Source: Bacilli bacterium (lineage in GTDB: Bacteria > Bacillota_I > Bacilli_A > ML615J-28 > CAG-313). Taken from it: a stretch of DNA of 64,000 nucleotides. The translations under genes and the position numbers were made by a program. Every line of letters starts with the position of its first letter. Position 1 is the stretch's first letter. The stretch is taken from contig JAFQFT010000073.1 in the NCBI GenBank assembly GCA_017398545.1, forward strand, positions 1 to 64,000, given 5' to 3'. This document shows positions 1 to 8,517 of this stretch, one piece after another. The notes beneath the pieces were generated by a model. The model was not told where the DNA came from and did not search any database. It saw only the letters and a list, made by a program, of their open reading frames with translations.

Positions 1-153
1 AAAATAAGCAGTATAATATACTGTCACTTAATAGGCATTCCACTATTAATTGTATTTTATAAAATATTCAAGTTATTAAGTGTAAAATACATTATTATTA
101 AAGTTTATAGGGGTAGTTTAATAGACTATCTTTTTTGTATATTTAGAAATTAA
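1..153 (+). CDS. 3' end of an unidentified membrane-protein gene (partial)
   Basis: Frame 1 is open from the first base to TAA at 151-153, giving 50 codons. That is long for chance in sequence this AT-rich. The peptide is hydrophobic in the middle (IGIPLLIVFYKIFKLL) and basic towards its end, as in the last membrane segment and cytoplasmic tail of an integral membrane protein. No start or diagnostic motif is in the window, so I give no family. The coding reading is an inference from frame length and composition. Confidence 0.4.
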   Translation, partial: KISSIIYCHLIGIPLLIVFYKIFKLLSVKYIIIKVYRGSLIDYLFCIFRN

Positions 154-233
154 TATTAATATAATAAGAAAATATTATAAGTATTAAGATGATTCGTTTA
201 AATTACTTTTTTTATGATTTTTTTTATGTAATA

Positions 234-242
234 TGATATAAT
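234..242 (+). promoter_or_regulatory. Extended -10 promoter of the glpQ-like/galE/folD operon
   Basis: TGATATAAT at 234-242 is a perfect TATAAT with an upstream TGn. No good -35 box is visible at the right distance, which is tolerable for an extended -10. Transcription would begin near 249, leaving a leader of about 18 bases that carries the AGGTG site. Confidence 0.55.
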
Positions 243-266
243 AAATATGTTAAGTAGGTGAATAAA

Positions 267-1247
267 ATGAAAAAAAGAACAAAAATATTTTTAGGAATAG
301 TTACATTTGTAATTATTTTTCTTATAGTAATAAATATTATTCCACCAAAAAAGGTTGTTAGCGATAATCCTTTTTTAACGGATGGATTACCGATGGTTAC
401 AGCTCATCGTGGAGGAGGGGTTGATTATCCTGAAAGTACAATGAAAGCATTTAGATATTGTGTATATGATTTAAATGTTGATATTTTAGAGTTTGATGTG
501 CATTTAACTAAGGATAATATTTTAGTTGTAAATCATGATGATTCAATTAATAGAACTACTGATGTAGAAGTTATTACAGGAAGTAGTGATGAATATTATA
601 TCAAAGATCATACAATTGAAGAATTAAGACAATTTAATTATGGATATAATTTCAAAAAAGATGGAATTTATCTTTATCGTGATATTGTAGGATTAAATGA
701 AGAGAATCGTAGTGTTATTTTAGATAATAATGGTCTTAGTATTACTGCATTAGATATTTTACTAAGTGAACTTCATGATTATTATCCAAATCAATTATTC
801 TGTATAGAAATTAAAGATGAAGGTGAACGTGGAAAACAAGCTGCTGATGCTTTATATAAAACATTAAGTTTTTATCCTAATTATATTGGTAGGGTTGTAG
901 CAAGTAGTTTTGATAAAGAAGTTGGAGATTATTTTAAAGAAAAATATCCATCACTTTATCGTGGTGCATCATTAAATGATGCAATTGGTTTTATTGCTAC
1001 ACAATATTTGAAAGTTAATTTATTTTATAATAATAATTTTTCTTGTCTTCAAATTCCAACTGAAGAATATGGATTAGATTTAACAGGAAAAACTATTATT
1101 AAAAGAGCTCATAAACGTGGTATTGCAGTACAATATTGGACAATTAATGAAGCAGATGAAATGCGTATGTTAATTGAAAAAGGTGTTGACGCAATAATGA
1201 CAGATGATCCTAAGTTATTAATTGAAATATTAGAAGAATATAAATAG
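267..1247 (+). CDS. Membrane-anchored glycerophosphodiester phosphodiesterase (GDPD family)
   Basis: Predicted to hydrolyse glycerophosphodiesters, such as deacylated phospholipids or teichoic-type polymers, to glycerol 3-phosphate and an alcohol. An N-terminal membrane segment (about residues 6-24) should hold the catalytic domain outside the membrane. Family motifs are the HRGGG loop near residue 47 followed by PEST, the EFDVHLTKD segment, and NHDDSINRTT, which supply the two catalytic histidines and the acidic metal ligands. YWTINEADEM and DAIMTDDP near the C-terminus are also typical. I chose ATG at 267 over the upstream GTG at 258 because AGGTG at 256-260 is then correctly spaced. It is the first gene of an operon with galE 14 bases downstream. 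Substrate is not determined. Confidence 0.85.
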   Translation: MKKRTKIFLGIVTFVIIFLIVINIIPPKKVVSDNPFLTDGLPMVTAHRGGGVDYPESTMKAFRYCVYDLNVDILEFDVHLTKDNILVVNHDDSINRTTDVEVITGSSDEYYIKDHTIEELRQFNYGYNFKKDGIYLYRDIVGLNEENRSVILDNNGLSITALDILLSELHDYYPNQLFCIEIKDEGERGKQAADALYKTLSFYPNYIGRVVASSFDKEVGDYFKEKYPSLYRGASLNDAIGFIATQYLKVNLFYNNNFSCLQIPTEEYGLDLTGKTIIKRAHKRGIAVQYWTINEADEMRMLIEKGVDAIMTDDPKLLIEILEEYK

Positions 1248-1261
1248 GAGGAATCATATTT

Positions 1262-2272
1262 ATGAATATACTAGTTACTGGTGGTACTGGGTATATTGGT
1301 AGTCATACAGTTGTAGAATTATTAAATAAAGATCATAATGTAATTATCGTTGATAATCTATCTAATTCTAAATATGAAGTTTTAAATCGAATTAAAAGAA
1401 TTACAAATAAAGTTGTTACTTTTTACCAAATAGATGTTTGTAATAAGGATGATTTAAAAGAAGTTTTTAAAAATCATAAAATTGATTCAGTTATTCATTT
1501 TGCAGGTCTTAAAGCTGTAGGTGAATCTACGGAAATTCCATTAAAATATTATGAAAATAATATTTTAAGTACTCTTTCATTACTTGAAGTGATGAAAGAA
1601 TTTAATTGTAAAAATTTAATATTTTCATCATCTGCTACTGTATATGGATATCAAAGTGTTATGCCTATTAATGAGGAAGCAACTCTATCTGCAACTAATC
1701 CATATGGAAGAACAAAATTATTTATTGAATATATTTTAAAAGATTTATGTCTTTCTGATAAATCATGGAATATTGCATTACTAAGATATTTTAATCCAGT
1801 TGGTGCACATCCAACTGGTTTAATTGGGGAAGATCCAAATGGAATTCCAAATAATCTATGCCCATATATTACACAAGTTGCAATTGGCAAATTACCATAT
1901 TTAAAAGTATTTGGTGATGATTATGATACTATAGATGGAACAGGCGTTAGAGACTATATTCATGTAGTAGATCTTGCAGTAGGTCATGTATGCGCTATTG
2001 ATAAAATAACTACTAGTCCTGGTTTGGTTATTTATAATTTAGGTGCAGGTAAAGGATATAGTGTTTTAGAAATGGTTAAAGCATTTGAAAAAGCAACAGG
2101 TCGAAAAATTGCTTATAAAATTACCCCTCGTCGTGCAGGCGATATTGGCACTTGTTATGCAGATGCATCTAAAGCATATAATGAAATGGGATTTAAGACT
2201 ATTAAAACAATTGATGATATGGCCATTGATGCGTGGAGATTCCAACAAAATAATCCTGATGGAATAAAATAG
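1262..2272 (+). CDS. galE: UDP-glucose 4-epimerase
   Basis: NAD-dependent interconversion of UDP-glucose and UDP-galactose (or the N-acetyl forms), a cytosolic step of the Leloir pathway that also supplies sugars for surface polymers. The 336 residues match the usual GalE length. The sequence opens with a Rossmann motif (MNILVTGGTGYIGSH), has SSATVYG for the catalytic serine/threonine, and YGRTK near residue 147 for the YxxxK pair. It continues with the GIPNNLCPYI and TGVRDYIHV blocks typical of GalE. TAGGAGGA ends nine bases before ATG. It lies between the GDPD gene and folD with short gaps, so co-transcription is likely. A GlcNAc-specific epimerase (Gne) cannot be excluded. Confidence 0.92.
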   Translation: MNILVTGGTGYIGSHTVVELLNKDHNVIIVDNLSNSKYEVLNRIKRITNKVVTFYQIDVCNKDDLKEVFKNHKIDSVIHFAGLKAVGESTEIPLKYYENNILSTLSLLEVMKEFNCKNLIFSSSATVYGYQSVMPINEEATLSATNPYGRTKLFIEYILKDLCLSDKSWNIALLRYFNPVGAHPTGLIGEDPNGIPNNLCPYITQVAIGKLPYLKVFGDDYDTIDGTGVRDYIHVVDLAVGHVCAIDKITTSPGLVIYNLGAGKGYSVLEMVKAFEKATGRKIAYKITPRRAGDIGTCYADASKAYNEMGFKTIKTIDDMAIDAWRFQQNNPDGIK

Positions 2273-2284
2273 GAGAAATGTTTT

Positions 2285-3085
2285 ATGGAAATTAAAGAAT
2301 ATGTTAAATTAAGAAAAAGTTATTTAACTGAAACTATTAATAATTTAGAAGAAAAACCACATTTATTGATTATTCAAGTTAATGAAGATGAAGCTTCTAA
2401 TGCATATGTAAAAGGTAAAATCAAAGATTTATCTTTAATAGGTGCAAAATGCACTCATTTAAAACTTGCTCTTAATATTACAGAAGAAGAACTTCTTAAT
2501 GTAATTAAGATGAATAATTATAATGATGATGTGGATGGTATTTTAGTTCAAATGCCACTTCCAAAACATATTAATGAAACTAAGGTAAAAGAAACTATAG
2601 CACCTATTAAAGATGTTGATGGATTTCATCCATTATCTAAGTGTATTGCTTGTACACCTAAAGGTATAATTGATTACTTAAAGAGTGAAAATGTTGTTTT
2701 TGAAGGTAAAAATGCTGTTGTAATTGGTAGAAGTAATATTGTAGGTAAACCAGTAGCTCAATTACTATTAGGTCTTAACTGTAATGTTACAATATTACAT
2801 TCTAGAACAACTAAAGAAGATATGAATTTCTATTTAGCTCATGCTGATATAGTAGTTGTTGCAGTTGGAAGAAAACATTTTTTATGTGACCAACCATTAA
2901 AAGAAACTGCAGTTGTAGTTGATGTAGGAATTAACAGAGTAGATGGAAAATTACATGGTGATTGTGCACCAAATTTAAATGTAAAACTTCAAACACCAGT
3001 TCCTGGTGGAGTTGGACTTCTTACAAGATGTGCAATGCTTGAAAATTTATTAATTTGTTATAACAATAGAAGAGGAAATAAATAA
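2285..3085 (+). CDS. folD: Methylenetetrahydrofolate dehydrogenase / methenyltetrahydrofolate cyclohydrolase
   Basis: Bifunctional cytosolic enzyme linking 5,10-methylene-THF, methenyl-THF and 10-formyl-THF, supplying one-carbon units for purine and thymidylate synthesis. Visible family features are YVKGKIK (the Tyr and Lys of the active site), GILVQMPLP, DVDGFHP, the nucleotide-binding GRSNIVGKPVA, and the C-terminal PVPGGVGLLT, a small variant of the usual PVPGGVGPMT. At 266 residues it is somewhat shorter than most FolD proteins (about 280-300), mainly at the N-terminus, but every motif is present. Its stop overlaps the next start by one base (TAATG), so the two are translationally coupled. 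Confidence 0.93.
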   Translation: MEIKEYVKLRKSYLTETINNLEEKPHLLIIQVNEDEASNAYVKGKIKDLSLIGAKCTHLKLALNITEEELLNVIKMNNYNDDVDGILVQMPLPKHINETKVKETIAPIKDVDGFHPLSKCIACTPKGIIDYLKSENVVFEGKNAVVIGRSNIVGKPVAQLLLGLNCNVTILHSRTTKEDMNFYLAHADIVVVAVGRKHFLCDQPLKETAVVVDVGINRVDGKLHGDCAPNLNVKLQTPVPGGVGLLTRCAMLENLLICYNNRRGNK

Positions 3086-3678
3086 TGAAATTTAAAATAG
3101 AAAATACACAAGTTTATGGATATGAAAGAGCCATTAAAGCATCAGGTAATCCAATGCGTACAGTCATTGAGACATCTGATATAGATGATAAAGATATTGC
3201 TCGTGCAATAAGACTAGGTACAACTAAACAAGGTGCAGGACATGATAATTTCTTAAAAGGAATACTTGTTCAACTTGATGTTACAGCACCACTTTATTGG
3301 TGGAAACAAGCTCAAAGATATCATTGGTTTGATTTTATTTCAAGTCAATCAACAATGCATTGTCTTTTAAAATTTGATATTAGAAAACAATGTGTAGATG
3401 AAACTGATGATAGAGTTATTAAAGTATTAGAAGAACTTGTTGCAGAATACAATGCACTTCCTGAATTTGATGAATCTAAAAAAGCAAAATGGAGAACTTT
3501 AGTTGCAACGCTTCCATGTGGATTCTGCTTAGGTGCTACTATGACAACTAACTATCAACAACTTAAAACAATGTACTATCAAAGAAGAACTCACAAATTA
3601 GAAGAATGGAAAATCTTCTGTCAATGGTGCGAAACATTACCAGGATTTGTAGAACTTACAACAGTTAGAAAAAAATAA
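3085..3678 (+). CDS. Divergent ThyX-like protein of unknown activity
   Basis: 197 residues with no certain family. The order of conserved-looking blocks recalls flavin-dependent thymidylate synthase ThyX: a helix ending GAGHDNFLKGI, a strand VQLDVTAPLYWW, a SSQSTMH segment where ThyX has NExSxRY, and a C-terminal TLPCGF-TMTTNYQQLKTMYYQRRTHKLEEW block where ThyX has LP-TMNLRELLHFF-HAQWE. In this hand alignment the FAD/nucleotide-binding RHR motif reads YHW and SxRY reads STMH, so the classical active site is not kept. The one-base overlap with folD, which makes the ThyX co-substrate, supports a folate or nucleotide role. I infer a ThyX-like fold. The function is unknown. Confidence 0.5.
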   Translation: MKFKIENTQVYGYERAIKASGNPMRTVIETSDIDDKDIARAIRLGTTKQGAGHDNFLKGILVQLDVTAPLYWWKQAQRYHWFDFISSQSTMHCLLKFDIRKQCVDETDDRVIKVLEELVAEYNALPEFDESKKAKWRTLVATLPCGFCLGATMTTNYQQLKTMYYQRRTHKLEEWKIFCQWCETLPGFVELTTVRKK

Positions 3679-3706
3679 AATATGCAGACATTTGTCTGCA
3701 TATTTT
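3677..3706 (+). terminator. Intrinsic terminator after the folD operon
   Basis: A perfect 14-base inverted repeat starts inside the stop codon of the ThyX-like gene (AAAATATGCAGACA paired with TGTCTGCATATTTT) and ends in TTTT. It separates this operon from the polysaccharide locus. Confidence 0.85.
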
Positions 3707-3803
3707 CACACATTAAATAGGAATTTTTTGTTTAATAAAAGCAACTACTTTAATGCCCTTTTTTCTAATAATTACCTCTTTTGACTAAATGCAATTTTTT
3801 AAT

Positions 3804-3832
3804 TTGCAAAAAAACATGAAAAATGGTATAAT
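3804..3832 (+). promoter_or_regulatory. Sigma-A promoter of the surface-polysaccharide operon
   Basis: TTGCAA (3804-3809), a 17-base spacer and TATAAT (3827-3832) preceded by TGG give a near-consensus promoter with an extended -10. The start would be near 3839, with a leader of about 50 bases before the first capsule gene. No other comparably strong promoter is seen before 22820, so it may drive almost 19 kb. Confidence 0.75.
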
Positions 3833-3888
3833 AAGAATGTTATGTAGTATAAAAATTAATATTAGTATTTGAATTATAAGGTGAATTT

Positions 3889-5721
3889 ATGAAGCTTTTT
3901 AGGAAAATGAAAAAAATATGTTTAATTGTAGCGGATATAGTAATTATAATTTTATCTTTACTGTTCTCGTTACATTTAACAGGTAAATTAGTTTTTGAAA
4001 ATCAAAATATTATTTTATTTGCTGCTTTAGAATGCTTACTTTTATTGACTTTTTATACTGTATTTAAATTATATAGAATAATTTGGCAATATGTAGGTAT
4101 AACTGAATTATTAAATTTAACAATTTCAGTTCTTTTAATTACATTAATTAATACTGTTATTGGAATAGCAACGAATTATAGTTTTTTAACTTATGGTTTC
4201 TCCATCGTTAATGGTATGTTTTTACTATTAGGAACTGGATTTGTTAGATTTATTCCTAAATTACTAGCTTATTTAAAAAATAAAAAAGAAAATTATAAAC
4301 ATAAAAATATTAGAGTTATGATTATAGGTGCTGGTGATGCAGGGTCTAAAATCATTAGAGAAATGATTGAAAGTCAACAAACTAATAAAATTCCAGTATG
4401 TGTTATTGATGATAATCCAAATAAAATTGGTTCAAATGTATATAACGTTCCTGTGGTTGGAAATACTAATCAAATTATAGAATATGTAAATAAATTTGAT
4501 GTTACTGAGATTTTATTAGCTGTTCCATCTATTGATTCTAAAGATAAAGCTAGAATCCTTAATATTTGTAAAGAAACTGCATGTAAAGTAAAGGTATTAC
4601 CTGGAATTTATGAATTAGTGAATGGCACAGTTTCAATTTCTAAAGTTAGAGAAGTTGAAATTGCTGATTTACTTGGTAGAGAACAAATTGTTGTTAACTT
4701 AAATGAAATTATGGATTATATTATGAATAAAGTTGTTCTAGTTACTGGTGGTGGCGGTTCAATTGGATCTGAATTATGTAGACAAATAGCAAAATATAAT
4801 CCTAAAAAATTAATCATTTTAGATATTTACGAAAATAATGCATATGAAATAGAACAAGAATTAAAAAGAACAATTCCAAATTTAGATTTATTAGTTTTAA
4901 TTGCTAGCATAAGAGATAAAAATAAAATTGAGGATGTTTTTAAAAAATATTCTCCAGAAATTGTGTTTAATGCTGCTGCTCATAAACATGTTCCTTTAAT
5001 GGAGACTTCACCAAATGAAGCAATTAAAAATAATGTTTTTGGTACTCTAAATGTTGCTCGCGCTGCTGATAAGTTTGGTACAAAACGTTTTGTTCAAATT
5101 TCCACTGATAAAGCTGTTAATCCAACAAATATAATGGGTGCATCAAAACGTATTTGTGAAATGATTATTCAAGCAATTGGGAAAAAATCTCAAACTTGTG
5201 AATTTGTAGCTGTTAGATTTGGTAATGTTTTAGGCTCAAACGGTTCTGTTATACCACTATTTAAAAAACAAATTGCTGAAGGTGGTCCAGTAACAGTTAC
5301 TCATAAGGATATTATTAGATATTTTATGACAATCCCAGAAGCAGTTAGTTTAGTTTTACAAGCTGGAGCTTATGCAAAAGGTGGAGAAATATTTGTTTTA
5401 GATATGGGAGAACCTGTTAGAATATATGATTTAGCTGAAAACCTAATTAAATTATCTGGGTACACTCCTAATGTTGATATGGAAATTAAAATTACAGGAT
5501 TAAGACCTGGTGAAAAATTATATGAAGAAAGACTTATGAAAGAAGAAGGGTTAAAACAAACTGAAAATGGTCTAATTTCAATTGCAAAACCTATAAACTT
5601 TAATGAGGAAAATTTATTTGTAGTATTAGATAATTTATATGTTGAAGCATATAAAGAAACAAATGAAATGAAAAAATTAGTAAAACAGCTTGTTTCAACA
5701 TATAAAATTGATAATAAATAA
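3889..5721 (+). CDS. Membrane-bound UDP-GlcNAc 4,6-dehydratase (CapD/PglF/WbpM type)
   Basis: Converts UDP-GlcNAc to the UDP-4-keto-6-deoxy sugar, the first step towards bacillosamine-type or related amino sugars. Four membrane segments fill about residues 9-127. A CoA-binding-like Rossmann domain (MIIGAGDAGSK) follows, then the catalytic SDR domain beginning VLVTGGGGSIGSE near residue 280. The active site STDKAVNPTNIMGASKR near residue 404 has methionine where most SDRs have tyrosine, as is normal for this long dehydratase family. 610 residues is the usual length. AAGGTG precedes ATG. The downstream aminotransferase and PglC-like transferase support a PglF-like role. Confidence 0.85.
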   Translation: MKLFRKMKKICLIVADIVIIILSLLFSLHLTGKLVFENQNIILFAALECLLLLTFYTVFKLYRIIWQYVGITELLNLTISVLLITLINTVIGIATNYSFLTYGFSIVNGMFLLLGTGFVRFIPKLLAYLKNKKENYKHKNIRVMIIGAGDAGSKIIREMIESQQTNKIPVCVIDDNPNKIGSNVYNVPVVGNTNQIIEYVNKFDVTEILLAVPSIDSKDKARILNICKETACKVKVLPGIYELVNGTVSISKVREVEIADLLGREQIVVNLNEIMDYIMNKVVLVTGGGGSIGSELCRQIAKYNPKKLIILDIYENNAYEIEQELKRTIPNLDLLVLIASIRDKNKIEDVFKKYSPEIVFNAAAHKHVPLMETSPNEAIKNNVFGTLNVARAADKFGTKRFVQISTDKAVNPTNIMGASKRICEMIIQAIGKKSQTCEFVAVRFGNVLGSNGSVIPLFKKQIAEGGPVTVTHKDIIRYFMTIPEAVSLVLQAGAYAKGGEIFVLDMGEPVRIYDLAENLIKLSGYTPNVDMEIKITGLRPGEKLYEERLMKEEGLKQTENGLISIAKPINFNEENLFVVLDNLYVEAYKETNEMKKLVKQLVSTYKIDNK

Positions 5722-5736
5722 AAGGAGAAAATAAAC

Positions 5737-6963
5737 GTGAAAAAGTTCGATAAAAAAGTTTGGTTATCAACTCCAACTATGCATGGAGATGAAATTAAAT
5801 ATGTTCAAGAAGCATATGAGAAAAACTGGATGTCTACTATAGGTGAAAATATTAACGTAATAGAAAATCAAATTGCTGACAAACTTGGATGTAAATATGC
5901 TGTTGCTCTTTCTAGTGGGACAAGTGCTTTACATCTTGCAGTTAAGCTAGCTGGTGTTAAAGAAGGAGATTATGTTTTCTGTTCAGATATGACTTTTGCA
6001 GCGACAGTTAATCCTGTTTTGTACGAAAAAGCTATACCTATTTTTATCGATACTGAATATGACACATGGAATATGGATCCTATTTCTTTAGAAAAAGCTT
6101 TTGAACTTTATCCAAATGTAAAAGTTGTAATTGTTGTAAATCTTTATGGTACTCCTGCAAAGTATGATGAATTATTAGATATTTGTGAAAAACATGGTGC
6201 AGTTATTATCGAAGATGCTGCTGAATCTTTGGGTGCTACATATAAAGGCAAACAAACTGGTACTTTTGGTGATTATAATATTATTTCTTTTAACGGCAAT
6301 AAAATTATAACTGGTTCATCTGGAGGTATGCTTTTAACTGATGATCTTAAAGCTGCAAATAAAGCAAGAAAATGGTCTACACAAAGTAGAGAAAATGCCC
6401 CATGGTATCAGCATGAGGAAGTAGGATATAATTATCGTATGAGTAATGTTATTGCTGGTGTTGTTCGTGGGCAAATTCCGTATTTAGCAGAACATATTTC
6501 ACAAAAAAAGGCTATTTATGAACGCTATAAGAATGGTTTTAAAGATTTACCAGTTTCAATGAATCCATATGATGAAACAACAATGGAACCTAACTTTTGG
6601 TTATCATGTCTACTAATAAACGAAGATAGTCTTTGTAAATATGTAAGAAGTGATAATGATACATGTTATGTTTCTGAACCTGGCAAGTCTTGCCCAAGCG
6701 AAATATTAGAAACATTAGCTAAATATAACGCAGAAGGTAGACCTATTTGGAAACCTATGCATCTTCAACCTATGTATAGAATGAATCCATTTATTACAAG
6801 AGAAGGAAATGGAAGAGCACAAACAAATGCATATATTGAAGGTAAATCAATTGATGTGGGAGCAGATATCTTTAATAGAGGATTATGCTTACCAAGTGAC
6901 AATAAAATGACAATTGAGGAACAAGAACAAATAATTGAAATTGTTAAAAGTTGTTTTAAATAA
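5737..6963 (+). CDS. DegT/DnrJ/EryC1-family sugar aminotransferase, probably PglE-like
   Basis: PLP-dependent aminotransferase expected to add the 4-amino group to the keto-sugar made by the upstream dehydratase. Family marks are ALSSGTSALHLAV, EDAAESLGATYKG and FNGNKIITGSSGG, in which the lysine near residue 188 forms the PLP aldimine. GRPIWKPMHLQP and the terminal GLCLPSD segment bind substrate. An internal stretch with SEPGKSCPSEIL is characteristic of UDP-bacillosamine-type aminotransferases as I remember them. It starts with GTG at 5737 behind AAGGAG. The gap to the dehydratase is 15 bases. Specificity is inferred from neighbours. Confidence 0.82.
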   Translation: MKKFDKKVWLSTPTMHGDEIKYVQEAYEKNWMSTIGENINVIENQIADKLGCKYAVALSSGTSALHLAVKLAGVKEGDYVFCSDMTFAATVNPVLYEKAIPIFIDTEYDTWNMDPISLEKAFELYPNVKVVIVVNLYGTPAKYDELLDICEKHGAVIIEDAAESLGATYKGKQTGTFGDYNIISFNGNKIITGSSGGMLLTDDLKAANKARKWSTQSRENAPWYQHEEVGYNYRMSNVIAGVVRGQIPYLAEHISQKKAIYERYKNGFKDLPVSMNPYDETTMEPNFWLSCLLINEDSLCKYVRSDNDTCYVSEPGKSCPSEILETLAKYNAEGRPIWKPMHLQPMYRMNPFITREGNGRAQTNAYIEGKSIDVGADIFNRGLCLPSDNKMTIEEQEQIIEIVKSCFK

Positions 6964-6982
6964 TAGAAACGAGGAGTAAAAG

Positions 6983-7678
6983 ATGTATTCTAAATTCTTT
7001 AAAAGGTTTTTTGATTTTTTGCTATCATTAATTGCAATTATAATTTTATCTCCAATATTATTAGTATTAATTATTATTGGCTCTATCGCAATGAAAGGTA
7101 ATCCATTTTTTGTTCAATCTAGACCTGGTAAGAAAAACAAATATGGAAAAGAAAAAATCTTTAAACTTATAAAATTTAGAACTATGAGTAATAAAAAAGA
7201 TAAAAATGGTGATTTGTTACCAGATGAATTAAGACTTAATAAGTATGGAAAATTATTAAGATCAACTTCATTAGATGAATTACCTGAATTGTTTAATATA
7301 TTAGTTGGTGATATGGCGATAGTTGGACCTAGACCACAACTTGTTCGTGATTTAGTTTTTATGAATGAAGAACAAAGAAAAAGACATAATGTGAGACCAG
7401 GGCTTACTGGCCTTGCACAAGTTAGTGGTAGAAATAATATTACTTGGGAACAAAAATTTGAATATGATTTAAAATATATAAATAGTGGAATCACTTTATT
7501 CAATGATATAAAAATTATATTTGAGACAATTGGTAAAGTTTTAAAAAGAAGTGATGTAGTAAGAGAAGGAACATCAAGTGATATGGATTATGGCGAGTGG
7601 CTGTTAAATAAAGGATCAATTGACTATGATACATATGTAAATGAAAATAATAAAGCTAAGGAAATGTTAGGTGCATAA
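6983..7678 (+). CDS. Undecaprenyl-phosphate phosphosugar transferase (PglC-like)
   Basis: Starts the lipid-linked repeat unit by moving a sugar 1-phosphate from its UDP form onto undecaprenyl phosphate at the inner membrane face. The 231-residue protein is a small monotopic enzyme of the bacterial sugar transferase family. One hydrophobic re-entrant segment (about residues 12-33) precedes the soluble core with KFRTMSN, the catalytic Asp-Glu pair in TSLDELPELFNIL, VGPRPQL and RPGLTGLAQVSGRN. It lacks the extra membrane helices of WbaP-type enzymes, which fits PglC and a diamino-sugar substrate. Confidence 0.87.
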   Translation: MYSKFFKRFFDFLLSLIAIIILSPILLVLIIIGSIAMKGNPFFVQSRPGKKNKYGKEKIFKLIKFRTMSNKKDKNGDLLPDELRLNKYGKLLRSTSLDELPELFNILVGDMAIVGPRPQLVRDLVFMNEEQRKRHNVRPGLTGLAQVSGRNNITWEQKFEYDLKYINSGITLFNDIKIIFETIGKVLKRSDVVREGTSSDMDYGEWLLNKGSIDYDTYVNENNKAKEMLGA

Positions 7679-7680
7679 TT

Positions 7681-8517
7681 ATGGATAATACTAAGTTTTC
7701 TGTTGCTATGTGTGTTTATGGAAAAGATAATCCAGAATGGTTTGAAATTGCTGTTGAAAGTGTTTTAAATCAAACAGTTAAACCATCTGAAATTGTTATT
7801 GTTGTAGACGGACCTCTTACTGAAGAATTATATTTGATAACAGAAAAGTTATCATCAAATAAAATATTTAAAATAATTCGTTTTCCTGAAAATAGAGGAC
7901 ATGGTGAAGCTCGTCGTGCAGGATTTGAAGCGTGCTCAAATGAACTAATAGCTATAATGGATGCTGATGATATAAGCATTCCTACACGTTTTGAAAAACA
8001 ATTAAAATGTTTCGAAAATAATATTGATATTGTTGGAGGAAATATAGCTGAGTTTATTGATGATGTTAATAATGTTGTTGGATATCGCTTAGTACCTCAA
8101 AGTGATGCTGACATTAAACAATATTTAAAGAAAAGATGTCCATTCAATCAAGTAACAGTGATGCTTAGAAAAACAATGTATTTACAATCAGGTGGTTATA
8201 TTGATTGGTATTGGGATGAAGATTATTTTCTTTGGATAAGAATGCTGCAAAATGGGGCAACATTTATGAATATTGATGAAATTTTAGTAAATGTACGTGT
8301 TGGTAAAGAAATGTATCAACGTCGTGGAGGTATTAAATACTTCAAAAGCGAGAAAAAACTACAAAAGTATATGTTAAAAAATAAAATTATTGGATTACCA
8401 ACCTATGTAATTAATGTATTAAAAAGATTAATTGTGCAAGTTTTATTACCAAATAAACTAAGAGGTTGGGTTTTTAAAAAATTTGCGAGGAATAAAAATG
8501 AATTCAAAAAAATATAA
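7681..8517 (+). CDS. Family 2 glycosyltransferase
   Basis: Inverting GT-A glycosyltransferase that should extend the lipid-linked repeat unit in the cytoplasm. It shows FSVAMCVYGKDN at the N-terminus, VESVLNQTVKPSEIVIVVDGP, ENRGHGEARRAGFEA, and the metal-binding MDADDIS motif near residue 98. FLWIRMLQNGA resembles the acceptor-side ED/W motif. The C-terminus is basic and hydrophobic, suggesting peripheral membrane contact. It begins two bases after the PglC-like stop, and its 3' end overlaps the next gene by 20 bases. Confidence 0.85.
   Translation: MDNTKFSVAMCVYGKDNPEWFEIAVESVLNQTVKPSEIVIVVDGPLTEELYLITEKLSSNKIFKIIRFPENRGHGEARRAGFEACSNELIAIMDADDISIPTRFEKQLKCFENNIDIVGGNIAEFIDDVNNVVGYRLVPQSDADIKQYLKKRCPFNQVTVMLRKTMYLQSGGYIDWYWDEDYFLWIRMLQNGATFMNIDEILVNVRVGKEMYQRRGGIKYFKSEKKLQKYMLKNKIIGLPTYVINVLKRLIVQVLLPNKLRGWVFKKFARNKNEFKKI

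Noticed and set aside
3716-3790. Minus-strand open stretch encoding a basic peptide (IRKKGIKVVAFIKQKIPI) before the capsule promoter
   Set aside because: It has no ATG, GTG or TTG in a useful place and overlaps the promoter region. It is more likely chance or gene debris.
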